NCBI GenBank assembly: GCA_964631605.1
Contig: CAZVYG010000002.1
Coordinates: 62,001 to 126,000, forward strand
Reading direction: 5' to 3'
Length of the DNA: 64,000 bases
DNA from: JARKQH01 sp964631605
GTDB lineage: Bacteria; Verrucomicrobiota; Verrucomicrobiia; Limisphaerales; UBA8199
Shown: positions 18,919-27,732 of the stretch, piece by piece
Layout of the letters: each line of letters opens with the position of its first letter
Numbering within the stretch: the stretch's first letter is position 1
Program-made: the position numbers and the translations under genes
The notes under the pieces: model-generated
The model's database searches: none
The model's input: only the letters and a program-made list of their open reading frames with translations
Told to the model about the DNA's origin: nothing

Positions 18919-20852
18919 AAAAATGGATTCCCTGGCTGGTGCTGGCCGTGTTTGTCGCGGAGATTGTCGCCATTTTGCTGCCCAAACGCGACAAGGATTT
19001 CCATCTGCAGGATTTTGGCCGCTTGCCGGCCCTGTTGAATGGCCGCGTGCAGCCTTTTGACTCGGTGGGCCGAAACGCCCTGCTTCAAATCCGTGGCACG
19101 GCCAGTGTGCCGCTGGAGGAAAAGAAGTCTTACGAGTTCTGGAAGCACCCCGAGAAGCTCAAGGCCACCCAGTGGCTGCTGGAGGTCATGCTCAAGCCGG
19201 AACAGGCCGACCAGCGCCCCATCTTCCTCATTCACCACCCCGACCTGCTCAACGAGCTGAACCTGCGGGGCAAGGGGAAGGAGAAATCCGGCCTCTTTTA
19301 CTTCACTTACAACGAGCTGACGAACGCAATTCCGACGATCGAGAAGGAGGGGGCGCAGGTGATGAAGATCGAGACGCAGGCGCGAACAGCCTACCAAAAG
19401 CAGGTTGCCAAGCTCTACAATGCGCTCACCCTCTACAAGCGGCTCAAGAACAGTTACCAGCCCGAGCAAGCCCTGGACTTCGCGGCGGAACTGGCCGCCT
19501 TCCAAGAACTGGTCCCCTCCGGCCTGGCGGCGTTGAAGGCGCGCGAGGCAAAGCAGGACTATGATCGGGCGGTTTTCAACCGGTTCATCGGCACGCTGAG
19601 CCAGTACGATTTCATGGCGCGATTTGCCTACCCCCTGATGGTGCCGCCGGCCGATCCCCTGGCCAATCCCGAGGCCTGGCAGAACATGGGGCAAGTGCTC
19701 TTAAACGCGGCGCTACACGGGCATGAGCTTCCCCCGGCAGTCGGCTGGTATGCCCGCATGGCAAGTGCTTATCGTGGGAACGATGCGGCGGCCTTCAACC
19801 ATGCCCTGGACCAGTATCGCGAATGGCTGGCCAGCCGTCTTCCCCATGCAGTCAGCAAGAGCCGCGCGGAATTCTTCTACAACCAGCTTCAGGCGTTTCT
19901 TCACGCCATGATCATTTACCTGGTGGCCTTTGTGTTGGGGTGCTTTTCGTGGTTTAACTGGTCCGAGACGCTCCGGCGGTCCGCTTATTACATTACCATC
20001 CTGGCCTGGCTGGTTCATACGGCTGGCCTCATCTTCCGGATGGCACTGGAAGGGCGCCCGCCCGTGACGAACCTTTACTCTTCAGCGGTGTTTATCGGCT
20101 GGGCCGCGGTCGCATTGGGGCTGGTGCTGGAACGCATCTACCGGGATGGCATTGGGGTGGTGACCGCGGCGGCCGTGGGAGCGGTGACCCAGATCATCGC
20201 CCACAACCTGGCGTTGGGCGGCGACACCATGGAAATGCTGCGCGCGGTGCTGGACACCAACTTCTGGCTGGCCACGCATGTCATCACGATCACACTGGGT
20301 TACGCAGCCACCTTTGTGGCCGGCTTCCTGGCCATCGTTTACGTGCTGCGCGGGTTGTTGACCACCACGCTAAGCCGGGAGACGGCTCAAGGCCTCGCGC
20401 GAATGGTCTATGGCATCGTCTGTTTTGCCACCCTGTTCAGCTTTATTGGCACGGTACTGGGGGGCATCTGGGCGGATCAGTCGTGGGGCCGATTCTGGGG
20501 CTGGGACCCGAAGGAGAACGGCGCGCTGATCATCGTGTTGTGGAACGGCATCATCCTCCACGCGCGGTGGGGCGGGCTGATTCGCGAGCGCGGCCTCATG
20601 AATATGGCCATCTTTGGCAACATCGTGACCGCCTTCTCGTGGTTTGGCGTCAACATGCTGGGGGTCGGACTCCACTCTTACGGTTTCATGGACGCGGCTT
20701 TCAAGTGGCTGATGCTTTTCAATGCCTCGCAAATTGGGCTCATTGCCCTGGGCTTGATTCCGCTGCGGCACTGGAGGAGTTTCGCCAGTCAGCGCGGAAA
20801 CAGCCTGCCGCCGGGCAGCCCAAAAGCGGCTGCTCAACCGGCGGCGAACTGA
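18915..20852 (+). CDS. ccsA: Cytochrome c biogenesis protein CcsA/ResC
   Basis: Heme-handling membrane subunit of the System II cytochrome c synthetase, 645 residues, longer than a plain CcsA. A single N-terminal helix is followed by a soluble domain of about 300 residues (LLNGRVQPFDSVGRNALLQI, then a charged helical stretch) seen in Verrucomicrobiota/Bacteroidota versions. An eight-helix C-terminal CcsA domain then carries the heme-binding WWD signature (DQSWGRFWGWDPKENGAL) and flanking histidines (ATHVITITLGY, GVGLHSYGF). The four-base overlap with resB shows the pair works together. Confidence 0.95.
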   Translation: MKKWIPWLVLAVFVAEIVAILLPKRDKDFHLQDFGRLPALLNGRVQPFDSVGRNALLQIRGTASVPLEEKKSYEFWKHPEKLKATQWLLEVMLKPEQADQRPIFLIHHPDLLNELNLRGKGKEKSGLFYFTYNELTNAIPTIEKEGAQVMKIETQARTAYQKQVAKLYNALTLYKRLKNSYQPEQALDFAAELAAFQELVPSGLAALKAREAKQDYDRAVFNRFIGTLSQYDFMARFAYPLMVPPADPLANPEAWQNMGQVLLNAALHGHELPPAVGWYARMASAYRGNDAAAFNHALDQYREWLASRLPHAVSKSRAEFFYNQLQAFLHAMIIYLVAFVLGCFSWFNWSETLRRSAYYITILAWLVHTAGLIFRMALEGRPPVTNLYSSAVFIGWAAVALGLVLERIYRDGIGVVTAAAVGAVTQIIAHNLALGGDTMEMLRAVLDTNFWLATHVITITLGYAATFVAGFLAIVYVLRGLLTTTLSRETAQGLARMVYGIVCFATLFSFIGTVLGGIWADQSWGRFWGWDPKENGALIIVLWNGIILHARWGGLIRERGLMNMAIFGNIVTAFSWFGVNMLGVGLHSYGFMDAAFKWLMLFNASQIGLIALGLIPLRHWRSFASQRGNSLPPGSPKAAAQPAAN

Positions 20853-20901
20853 TTCCCGGCTTGCCTGGCCAAGTCCGACGGGCGCTCGGCGCCGGGATCT
20901 G

Positions 20902-22467
20902 TTACAATTCCAGCATCACGATGGATTTGGCTGGAAGGTTGGCTTCAAACCCTTTTTGAGTTGCCGAGAAGTCTTCAAAGGCGGAGGGCTTGACTGTTTC
21001 CGGTTGAGCGAAAGTATTGTGCGCGTTGATTTCCGGTGCGGTGAGCACCCGGCCCTTCATGGATCCCACCTTGGCTCCCTGCACCTCGCAGGTCAGGCGC
21101 ACCGCAGCGGTCGGACTCAGGTTGCACAGGCTGACGTGGACCCTGCCGCTTTTGTCGCGGGAAGCCGAAACGCTGACCTGCGGAATCTTCTGGCCGGCCA
21201 GTTCGTAGTCAGGCCCTTGCAGTTCGGCGGGAACCAGCGTGGCGTCATGATGCGGAACATACATTTCGAACACGTGATAGGTGGGGGTGACCAGCATTTT
21301 CTCGCGGTCTGTCAGGACCATGGCCTGAAGCACATTGATGGTTTGGGCAATGTTGGCCATTTTCACCCGGTCGCAGTGATTGTTGAAAATGTTAAGCGTG
21401 AGCCCGGCCACGAGCGCATCCCGCAGCGTGTTCTGTTGGTAAAGAAAGCCCGGGTTGGTTCCCGGTTCCACATCGTGCCACATCCCCCACTCGTCCACAA
21501 TCATGCCAACGCGCTTGTCCGGGTCGGCCTTGTCCATGATTTCCCCATGGCGTCTTACCAAATCCTCCATTTTCAGGGCTTCGCGCATCGCGGAATGCCA
21601 TTGCGGCTCCTCAAATCGCGTCGCGGAGCCTTTTCGGCCCCAGTTGCCGCTCGGCACCGTGTAAAAGTGCAGGGACAAGCCGTTCATCCGGCGTCCGACA
21701 TCCGCCATCAGCACTTCGGTCCAGCGAAAGTCAAACGCGTTGGCGCCGCAGGCGATTCGATAAATTCGGTTGCCGGCATAGTTTTTCACGAAGGTGTTGT
21801 AGCGCCGGTACTGGTCGGCGTAATACTCGGGCCGCATATTGCCGCCGCAGCCCCAGCTCTCGTTTCCCACGCCGAAATAGGGCAACCGCCAGGGCTTTTC
21901 GCGCCCATTGTTGCGTCGCAGGTTGGCCATGGGCGAATCCGCGTCCGAGGTCATGTACTCGACCCATTCCATCATCTCCTGAACTGAACCACTGCCCACG
22001 TTGCCGCATACATAGGGGTCGGCCCCAATCTGCTCGCAAAGATCCATGAACTCATGGGTTCCGAAGTGATTGTTCTCCACCACCCCGCCCCAATGGGTAT
22101 TGATCATCGCCGGTCGCTGCTGCCGTGGGCCAATCCCATCCTTCCAATGATACTCGTCGGCAAAACAGCCGCCCGGCCATCGCAACACCGGCACTTTGAT
22201 CGCTTTCAGGGCCGCCACAACGTCGTTGCGAATCCCGCGCGTGTTGGGAATCGGGCTGTCCTCGCCGACCCATATCCCCTCATAGATGCAACGGCCCAAG
22301 TGCTCGGCAAAATGACCGTAAATGTTGCGGTTGATCTGGTGCCGGGCCTGATCCGCTCGCAGGGTCAACTGGGCCGAGGCCGTAGGCGACGATTCTGCGG
22401 CGGGCGACCCGCTCAATCCAAGAAGGACCAGGGAGCCCGTCAATGAGAGAAGGCATGTTCGATTCAT
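20902..22467 (-). CDS. GH51 alpha-L-arabinofuranosidase
   Basis: Secreted glycoside hydrolase that releases arabinofuranose from arabinan or arabinoxylan, about 521 residues. After the signal peptide the family motifs appear: INRNIYGHFAEHLGRCIYEG, VPVLRWPGGCFADEYHWKDG, acid/base Glu203 in GVGNESWG and nucleophile Glu326 in MIVDEWGMW. The C-terminal beta-sandwich closes the protein. ATG 22467 puts the signal peptide at the N-terminus; another ATG at 22506 would add 13 residues. It is convergent with ccsA. Bases 22468-22569 hold nothing visible. Confidence 0.94.
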   Translation of the reverse strand: MNRTCLLSLTGSLVLLGLSGSPAAESSPTASAQLTLRADQARHQINRNIYGHFAEHLGRCIYEGIWVGEDSPIPNTRGIRNDVVAALKAIKVPVLRWPGGCFADEYHWKDGIGPRQQRPAMINTHWGGVVENNHFGTHEFMDLCEQIGADPYVCGNVGSGSVQEMMEWVEYMTSDADSPMANLRRNNGREKPWRLPYFGVGNESWGCGGNMRPEYYADQYRRYNTFVKNYAGNRIYRIACGANAFDFRWTEVLMADVGRRMNGLSLHFYTVPSGNWGRKGSATRFEEPQWHSAMREALKMEDLVRRHGEIMDKADPDKRVGMIVDEWGMWHDVEPGTNPGFLYQQNTLRDALVAGLTLNIFNNHCDRVKMANIAQTINVLQAMVLTDREKMLVTPTYHVFEMYVPHHDATLVPAELQGPDYELAGQKIPQVSVSASRDKSGRVHVSLCNLSPTAAVRLTCEVQGAKVGSMKGRVLTAPEINAHNTFAQPETVKPSAFEDFSATQKGFEANLPAKSIVMLEL

Positions 22468-22569
22468 GGAGACAGTTGACCCAAAGCGACCGTTCCGTGC
22501 AAGCATAATTTAGCTTTGTTTAGTAATTCATCCCCAGCCCGCCTCCCAGCGCCAGGAACCGGGCCGGCA

Positions 22570-24138
22570 TCAACCGAAAACGATGCCTTGGGCCAGTGGC
22601 AGGTCCTTGGAATAATTGATCGTGACTGTCTGCCGCCGCATGTAGGCTTTCCAGGCATCGCTGCCGCTCTCGCGTCCTCCCCCGGTGTCCTTTTCCCCGC
22701 CGAAAGCGCCGCCGATTTCGGCGCCACTGGTTCCCAAATTGACGTTGGCGATGCCACAATCGCTGCCACGAGCCGAGAGGAACTGTTCGGCCTCGCGCAG
22801 GTCGTTGGTAAAGATGGCCGAACTCAGCCCCTGGGGGACTTCATTATGCCAGGCCAGCGCCTCATCCAAAGTCTCGTAAGGGATGAGATACAGGACCGGC
22901 GCAAAGGTTTCTTCGTGAACGATTTTGAGGTCGTGTCGCGCGGCCGCGATACACGGCCGGACATAACGGCCGCCGGGATAGAGCGGCCCTCGCAACGGTT
23001 CACCTCCATAGAGCACCCGGCCGCCCTGGGCTTCGAGGGTGCGGAGGGCAGCCTGCATTTCGTCAACGGCCCGGCGGTTGATCAGGGGACCCATGAGCAC
23101 GCCGGGCTCGAGCGGGTTGCCGATCTTGACTTGCTGGTAAGCGGCCAGCAGGCGGCGAAGGAGTTCCTCGCGAACCTGCTCCTGCACCAGCAGGCGGCGG
23201 GTGGTGGTGCAGCGTTGGCCTGCCGTGCCGACGGCCCCGAACAGAATCGCGCGCACGGCCAGGTCCAAATCCGCGCTGGGCGTCACGATCACGGCGTTAT
23301 TACCGCCTAATTCAAGCAGCGAGCGCCCCAACCGCCGGGCCACGGCCTCGCTGACATGCCTTCCCATGCGGGTCGAACCGGTGGCGGAAACCAGCGCGAT
23401 GCGGCGGTCGTTAATGAGGCGTTCGCCCACCGTCGCCCCATCTCCAATTGCAAGGCTGAAAACTGCCGGGTCAACCTGATTTTGGCGGCAGACGCGCTCA
23501 GCGATGCGAATCGTCGCCAGGGCGGTTAACGGCGTCTGACTCGACGGTTTCCAGACGGTGGCATCACCGCAGACAATCGCGATCGCGCTATTCCAAGCCC
23601 AAACCGCCACCGGAAAATTAAACGCAGTCATGATGCCAACTATACCCACCGGGTGCCATTGCTCCAGCATCCGGTGCCGCGGCCGTTCCGAGGCAATCGT
23701 GAGGCCATACAACTGCCGAGACAGTCCCACGGCGAAATCGCAGATATCAATCATCTCCTGCACTTCCCCAAGCCCTTCGGCGACGATTTTTCCAGTCTCA
23801 AGCGAAACCAGCCGGCCCAGGTCTTCCCTGGCCTCCCGCAAAGCGTGTCCCAACTGTCGAATCACCTCGCCTCGGCGCGGGGCGGGAACCTCCTGCCAGG
23901 CCCGAAAGGCCGGCACGACCCGCTCCATCACTTTTTCATAATCATTCGGCGTCGCGGTTCGTACCGCTGCCAATTTCCGTCCGTCAATCGGCGAAATGCT
24001 TGGCAGCAGCTTTCCCGCGCCGAGCCATTCGCCGCAGAAGGCCCCGTGGTTGTCAGGCTTCAGTCCCAGCCGTGCGAGGGTCCGCGCCGCCACAGCCTGG
24101 GTCGAGGATGACCGTGATTTCGATTTGGGTTTGTGCAT
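22570..24138 (-). CDS. ALDH7-type aldehyde dehydrogenase (probable alpha-aminoadipate semialdehyde dehydrogenase)
   Basis: NAD(P)-dependent aldehyde dehydrogenase, 522 residues. Catalytic Cys310 lies in GTAGQRCTTTRR and general base Glu276 in LLELGGNNA; the spacing of 34 is normal. ALDH7 (antiquitin) features include LGLKPDNHGAFCGEW, GIMTAFNFPVAVWAWN, GGAFGGEKDTGGGRESGSD and the tail WKAYMRRQTVTINYSKDLPLAQGI. Enzymes of this group oxidise 2-aminoadipate-6-semialdehyde (in equilibrium with piperideine-6-carboxylate). It lies 22 bases downstream of lysine 6-aminotransferase on the same strand, which supports that reaction here. Confidence 0.92.
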   Translation of the reverse strand: MHKPKSKSRSSSTQAVAARTLARLGLKPDNHGAFCGEWLGAGKLLPSISPIDGRKLAAVRTATPNDYEKVMERVVPAFRAWQEVPAPRRGEVIRQLGHALREAREDLGRLVSLETGKIVAEGLGEVQEMIDICDFAVGLSRQLYGLTIASERPRHRMLEQWHPVGIVGIMTAFNFPVAVWAWNSAIAIVCGDATVWKPSSQTPLTALATIRIAERVCRQNQVDPAVFSLAIGDGATVGERLINDRRIALVSATGSTRMGRHVSEAVARRLGRSLLELGGNNAVIVTPSADLDLAVRAILFGAVGTAGQRCTTTRRLLVQEQVREELLRRLLAAYQQVKIGNPLEPGVLMGPLINRRAVDEMQAALRTLEAQGGRVLYGGEPLRGPLYPGGRYVRPCIAAARHDLKIVHEETFAPVLYLIPYETLDEALAWHNEVPQGLSSAIFTNDLREAEQFLSARGSDCGIANVNLGTSGAEIGGAFGGEKDTGGGRESGSDAWKAYMRRQTVTINYSKDLPLAQGIVFG

Positions 24139-24160
24139 AACAACTCTCCGGTTCAGGCTT

Positions 24161-25537
24161 TCATGGGCGGCTCAACCGCGCGCACAAGCGGTCCAAAATC
24201 TCCAGAGCCGATCGGACGACGTCGGGTTTGATGTCCAACACCGGCCGCAAGCGGATGGATCGCTCGCCGGAGCGCACGACCAACAGCCCGAAGTCGTAGG
24301 CTCCTTTCCAAAATGCGTCGCGGACCGCCGCGTTCGGCAAATCAAAGCCGATCATCAAGCCGCGGCCGCGAACCGCGCTCAGCAGCGGGTATTGGCGCGC
24401 CAGTTCCTCCAGCCCGCTGACCAGGGCCGCCCCCTGCACGGCCGCATTCTCGACCAGCCGCTCCTGTTCGATGACCCGCAGGTAGTGCGTCGAGCGGACG
24501 TAATCCGTGAAGTTGCCTCCCCACGTGGAACTGATCCGCCCCGGCAAACGAAAACAGTTGTCTTGAACCTCGTCCAGCCGCGGCCCGGCCATAACTCCGC
24601 AGACCTGCGATTTTTTGCCAAAAGCCAGCAGGTCCGGCAGCACGCCGAAATGCTCGCAACACCAATTCTTTCCGGTAATTCCCATGCCCGACTGCACCTC
24701 GTCGTAAATAAGCAGAATCTCATTCTCATCGCCTATTCGTCGCAGGGTTTGCAGAAACTCGCCCCGGAAGTGGTTGTCCCCGCCTTCGCCCTGGATCGGC
24801 TCGATAATGATTGCCGCAATATCGTGGGTTTTCCGGCTTAAAACCTCCTGAATCTGCGCTTCTGCCTGCCGCTCTTTTTCCAGGACGGCGCGGAGCCGTT
24901 CGGCAGGCGGGAGCGAAAAGTCCAGAGCCGGGGCGAGAATTCGCGGCCAGGGAAACTTGGGGAAGTAGGCAATCTTGCGAGGGTCGGTGTTGGTCAGGCT
25001 CAACGTGTAACCGCTTCGCCCATGGAACGCTCGCTCAAAGTGGATGATCTCGGTTCCGCGCTCGCCGCGTCCCGCAGCGAGATTTTTGCGCACTTTCCAG
25101 TCCATCGCGGCTTTGAGCGCGTTCTCCACGGCCAACGCCCCCCCTTCGATGAAGAAATACCGCTCCAGCGGCGGAAGCCCCATCACCCGGCTGAAGGTTC
25201 TAACAAACTCCGCATATTGAACCGTATAAACATCCGCGTTGGCCACCTTAACCCGCGCGGCCAACTCCAAATCCGCCCGGACCTCCGGCAGCTCAAAGTG
25301 CGGGTGATTGAAGCCGATCGGCTGCGAGGCATAAAACCCGTAAAAGTCCAGGAATTCGCGGCCGGTGACCGCGTCCACAAAAACAGACCCGTGGCTCGCT
25401 TTGGGGTCAAACACCAGCTTGAAACCGTCCAGAAGAATGTGGCGTTCCAGTTCCGGCAGGACGGATTGCGGCCGCATCGGGGTCTCGCTCGAGCGCTCCG
25501 AGCTCCGCCGCGCCGTGCCTCTGGTCTTGCTTTGCAT
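24161..25537 (-). CDS. lat: L-lysine 6-aminotransferase
   Basis: PLP-dependent class III aminotransferase that moves the epsilon-amino group of lysine to 2-oxoglutarate, giving aminoadipate semialdehyde. 458 residues. Hallmarks are FFIEGGALAVENALKAAMDWK (typical of Lat), HFERAFHGRSGYTLSLTNTDP, IIEPIQGEGGDNHFR, LLIYDEVQSGMG and the PLP lysine in LLAFGKKSQVCG (Lys308 by alignment with GabT-type enzymes). The ALDH7 gene directly downstream completes conversion of lysine to 2-aminoadipate. It is divergent from the oxidoreductase gene at 25661. Confidence 0.92.
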   Translation of the reverse strand: MQSKTRGTARRSSERSSETPMRPQSVLPELERHILLDGFKLVFDPKASHGSVFVDAVTGREFLDFYGFYASQPIGFNHPHFELPEVRADLELAARVKVANADVYTVQYAEFVRTFSRVMGLPPLERYFFIEGGALAVENALKAAMDWKVRKNLAAGRGERGTEIIHFERAFHGRSGYTLSLTNTDPRKIAYFPKFPWPRILAPALDFSLPPAERLRAVLEKERQAEAQIQEVLSRKTHDIAAIIIEPIQGEGGDNHFRGEFLQTLRRIGDENEILLIYDEVQSGMGITGKNWCCEHFGVLPDLLAFGKKSQVCGVMAGPRLDEVQDNCFRLPGRISSTWGGNFTDYVRSTHYLRVIEQERLVENAAVQGAALVSGLEELARQYPLLSAVRGRGLMIGFDLPNAAVRDAFWKGAYDFGLLVVRSGERSIRLRPVLDIKPDVVRSALEILDRLCARLSRP

Positions 25538-25660
25538 GGCGTCCTGGGTTTGCGTGGGAGTTTAGCGTTGCTCCACGATCATTTCAAGAAGATTACGTCA
25601 ATGAATTTCATTTCGTTTGCGCCCGCCGCTCCGCTCCTTATACTCGGTCGCATTGTTTTT

Positions 25661-26641
25661 ATGCGCTCCGCAATAGTTACGACTCAATCGGTTGTTCTGG
25701 CGGCCGCCCTCGGCGCGGCCACCGCAGCCTTCGCCGCCGATCTTCGCATCGGCATCATCGGTTGCGACACCTCCCACGCCACCGCCTTCACCGAGACGCT
25801 GAACAATCCCAATGCAAAAAACCACGTCCCCGGAGGGAAGGTCGTGGCGGCGTTCAAAGGCGGCAGCGCCGACATCCCGGACAGCATCGCGCGAGTGGAC
25901 GGCTACGCCAAAACCCTCCAGGAGAAGTTCGGCGTCAAGTTCTATGACTCGATCGAGGATCTGGTCAAGAACGTGGATGTGGTGTTGCTCGAGAGCGTTA
26001 ACGGCCGGCCCCACCTCGAGCAGGTCAAACCCGTGCTCAAGGCGGGCAAAACCGTCTTCATTGACAAGCCCATGGCCGGCTCGCTGCGCGACGTGCTGGA
26101 AATCTTCCGGCTGGCCAAGGAAGCGAAGGTGCCGGTGTTCAGTTCCTCCGCGCTGCGGTTTGCGCGCAACACGCAGGAGGTGAAAAGCGGCTCGATCGGC
26201 AAGGTTGGTTACGCCGAAACCTACGGGCCCTGCTCCATCGAACCGCACCACCCGGACCTTTTCTGGTATGGTGTCCACGGCGTTGAGGCGCTTTTCACCG
26301 TGATGGGCCCCGGCTGCGAGTCCGTGCAACGCGGCGTGACCAAGGACGGCAAAATCGAGGTTATTGGTCTCTGGCCCGGCGGTCGCAAAGGCATCTACCG
26401 CGAAGACCCCAAGTTTCATGGCCTCGCCAAGGGCGAGAAGGGCCAGGCCGCCATCGGCGCCTTCGACGGCTACGCGCCGCTGTTGGTGGAAATCATGAAG
26501 TTTTTCAAGACCGGCCAGCCGCCCGTTTCGGCCGAGGAGACGATTGAGATTTTCGCCTTCATGGAGGCCGCCGATGCCAGCAAAGCTCGAGACGGACAGC
26601 CCGTGAAGCTGTCGGAAATAATCCGGAAAGCGCAACCCTAG
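25661..26641 (+). CDS. Exported Gfo/Idh/MocA-family oxidoreductase
   Basis: NAD(P)-dependent oxidoreductase-like protein of about 326 residues with a signal peptide (VVLAAALGAATAAFAA). The Rossmann domain starts DLRIGIIGCDTSHATAF, with CDTSH where most members have a second glycine pair. The family motif is TVFIDKPMAGS (EKP-like). The open frame extends upstream across the divergent promoter region, but ATG 25661 begins the signal peptide. It lies 123 bases from, and divergent to, lat. Substrate unknown. Confidence 0.88.
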   Translation: MRSAIVTTQSVVLAAALGAATAAFAADLRIGIIGCDTSHATAFTETLNNPNAKNHVPGGKVVAAFKGGSADIPDSIARVDGYAKTLQEKFGVKFYDSIEDLVKNVDVVLLESVNGRPHLEQVKPVLKAGKTVFIDKPMAGSLRDVLEIFRLAKEAKVPVFSSSALRFARNTQEVKSGSIGKVGYAETYGPCSIEPHHPDLFWYGVHGVEALFTVMGPGCESVQRGVTKDGKIEVIGLWPGGRKGIYREDPKFHGLAKGEKGQAAIGAFDGYAPLLVEIMKFFKTGQPPVSAEETIEIFAFMEAADASKARDGQPVKLSEIIRKAQP

Positions 26642-26672
26642 TCCGGCTGCCGACCGTCTGTCTGAAGCTGCC

Positions 26673-27665
26673 ATGAAAATCTCCATCGCTCAGTTTGGTC
26701 TCGGCCCCATCGGTTTGGAAACCCTGCGGCTGGCGGCCACAAAACCGTGGGCACGCATCATCGGCGCGATTGATATTGACCCGGCCAAAATCGGCCAGGA
26801 CCTGGGCGGACTGGCGCGATGCCCGAGCCTCAAAGGCCGCAAGGTTTACGGATCATTGCGCGAATTGCTTGCGCACGGGAAACCGGATCTGATTTTTCAC
26901 ACGGCCGTATCCAAACTCAAGGATGCCTGCGCCCAGATTGAACCCCTGGCCCGGCAGGGCATCAGTGTGGTTTCCTCGTGCGAAGAATTGCTTTTCCCGC
27001 GGCTCCGCGAGCCTCGCCGCGCAGCGCGTCTGGATGCCGTGTGCCGGCGGAACCAGGCGCGCGTAGTGGCTACCGGCGTGAACCCGGGCTTTGTGATGGA
27101 CCTTCTGCCGGTTTGCCTGACGGGAGTCTGCCGCGAAGTGCGCGCCATCCACGTGCAACGGGTGGTCAACGCTTCGACCCGGCGCGGTCCGCTCCAGAAG
27201 AAAATCGGCAGCGGCCTCGCGCCGCGGGAGTTCCGCCGGCTGTTTCGGGCGGGGAAGGCGGGCCACGCCGGCCTGCAGGAATCGGCTGCGCTGCTCGCGC
27301 ATTGTCTGGGTTGGAAACCTGAAACGATCACCGAGACGGGGGATGCCGTGGTCGCGGACCATGACATCAAGACGCAGCATGTCACGGTTCGCAAAGGTGA
27401 GACCTGCGGATTGCACCAGCACGCCAGGGTGAAAGTGAACGGCAAGGTCTGCCTCACGCTCGACTTGAAGATGTACCTCGACGCGCCCAACCCCCACGAC
27501 GCCATCCAAGTCGAAGGCGACCCTGGTCTGGACGTAGTGATTCAAGGCGGTGTGGCGGGCGACCAGGCCACAGTGGCTGCCCTGGTCAACACCGCGCCCC
27601 GGCTGTTGCAGGCCCGGCCCGGCCTGCTTCTGGTTACCGATCTGCCCGTGCCCGCCATCGCCTGA
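26673..27665 (+). CDS. DapB-like dehydrogenase (2,4-diaminopentanoate dehydrogenase type)
   Basis: Cytoplasmic NAD(P)-dependent dehydrogenase of about 330 residues. The N-terminal Rossmann domain is dihydrodipicolinate-reductase-like (KISIAQFGLGPIGLETLRLA, IIGAIDIDPAKIGQDLG). A later segment, VVATGVNPGFVMDLLP, and the C-terminal half resemble 2,4-diaminopentanoate dehydrogenase (Ord) of ornithine fermentation. It follows the Gfo/Idh/MocA gene by 31 bases. Being next to lysine-degrading genes, a role with a diamino or amino acid is possible, but the real substrate is not shown by sequence. Confidence 0.85.
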   Translation: MKISIAQFGLGPIGLETLRLAATKPWARIIGAIDIDPAKIGQDLGGLARCPSLKGRKVYGSLRELLAHGKPDLIFHTAVSKLKDACAQIEPLARQGISVVSSCEELLFPRLREPRRAARLDAVCRRNQARVVATGVNPGFVMDLLPVCLTGVCREVRAIHVQRVVNASTRRGPLQKKIGSGLAPREFRRLFRAGKAGHAGLQESAALLAHCLGWKPETITETGDAVVADHDIKTQHVTVRKGETCGLHQHARVKVNGKVCLTLDLKMYLDAPNPHDAIQVEGDPGLDVVIQGGVAGDQATVAALVNTAPRLLQARPGLLLVTDLPVPAIA

Positions 27666-27732
27666 GCGCCACCAGCAGTGGCGCCGGAAGTTGGTGGCTG
27701 CGCCTTGTGTGAAATTCAGGTCGGATCGTATA

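Noticed and set aside
25022..25660. Upstream extension of the Gfo/Idh/MocA frame to 25022
   Set aside because: It would overlap lat antisense and place a 213-residue unrelated leader before a clear signal peptide at 25661.
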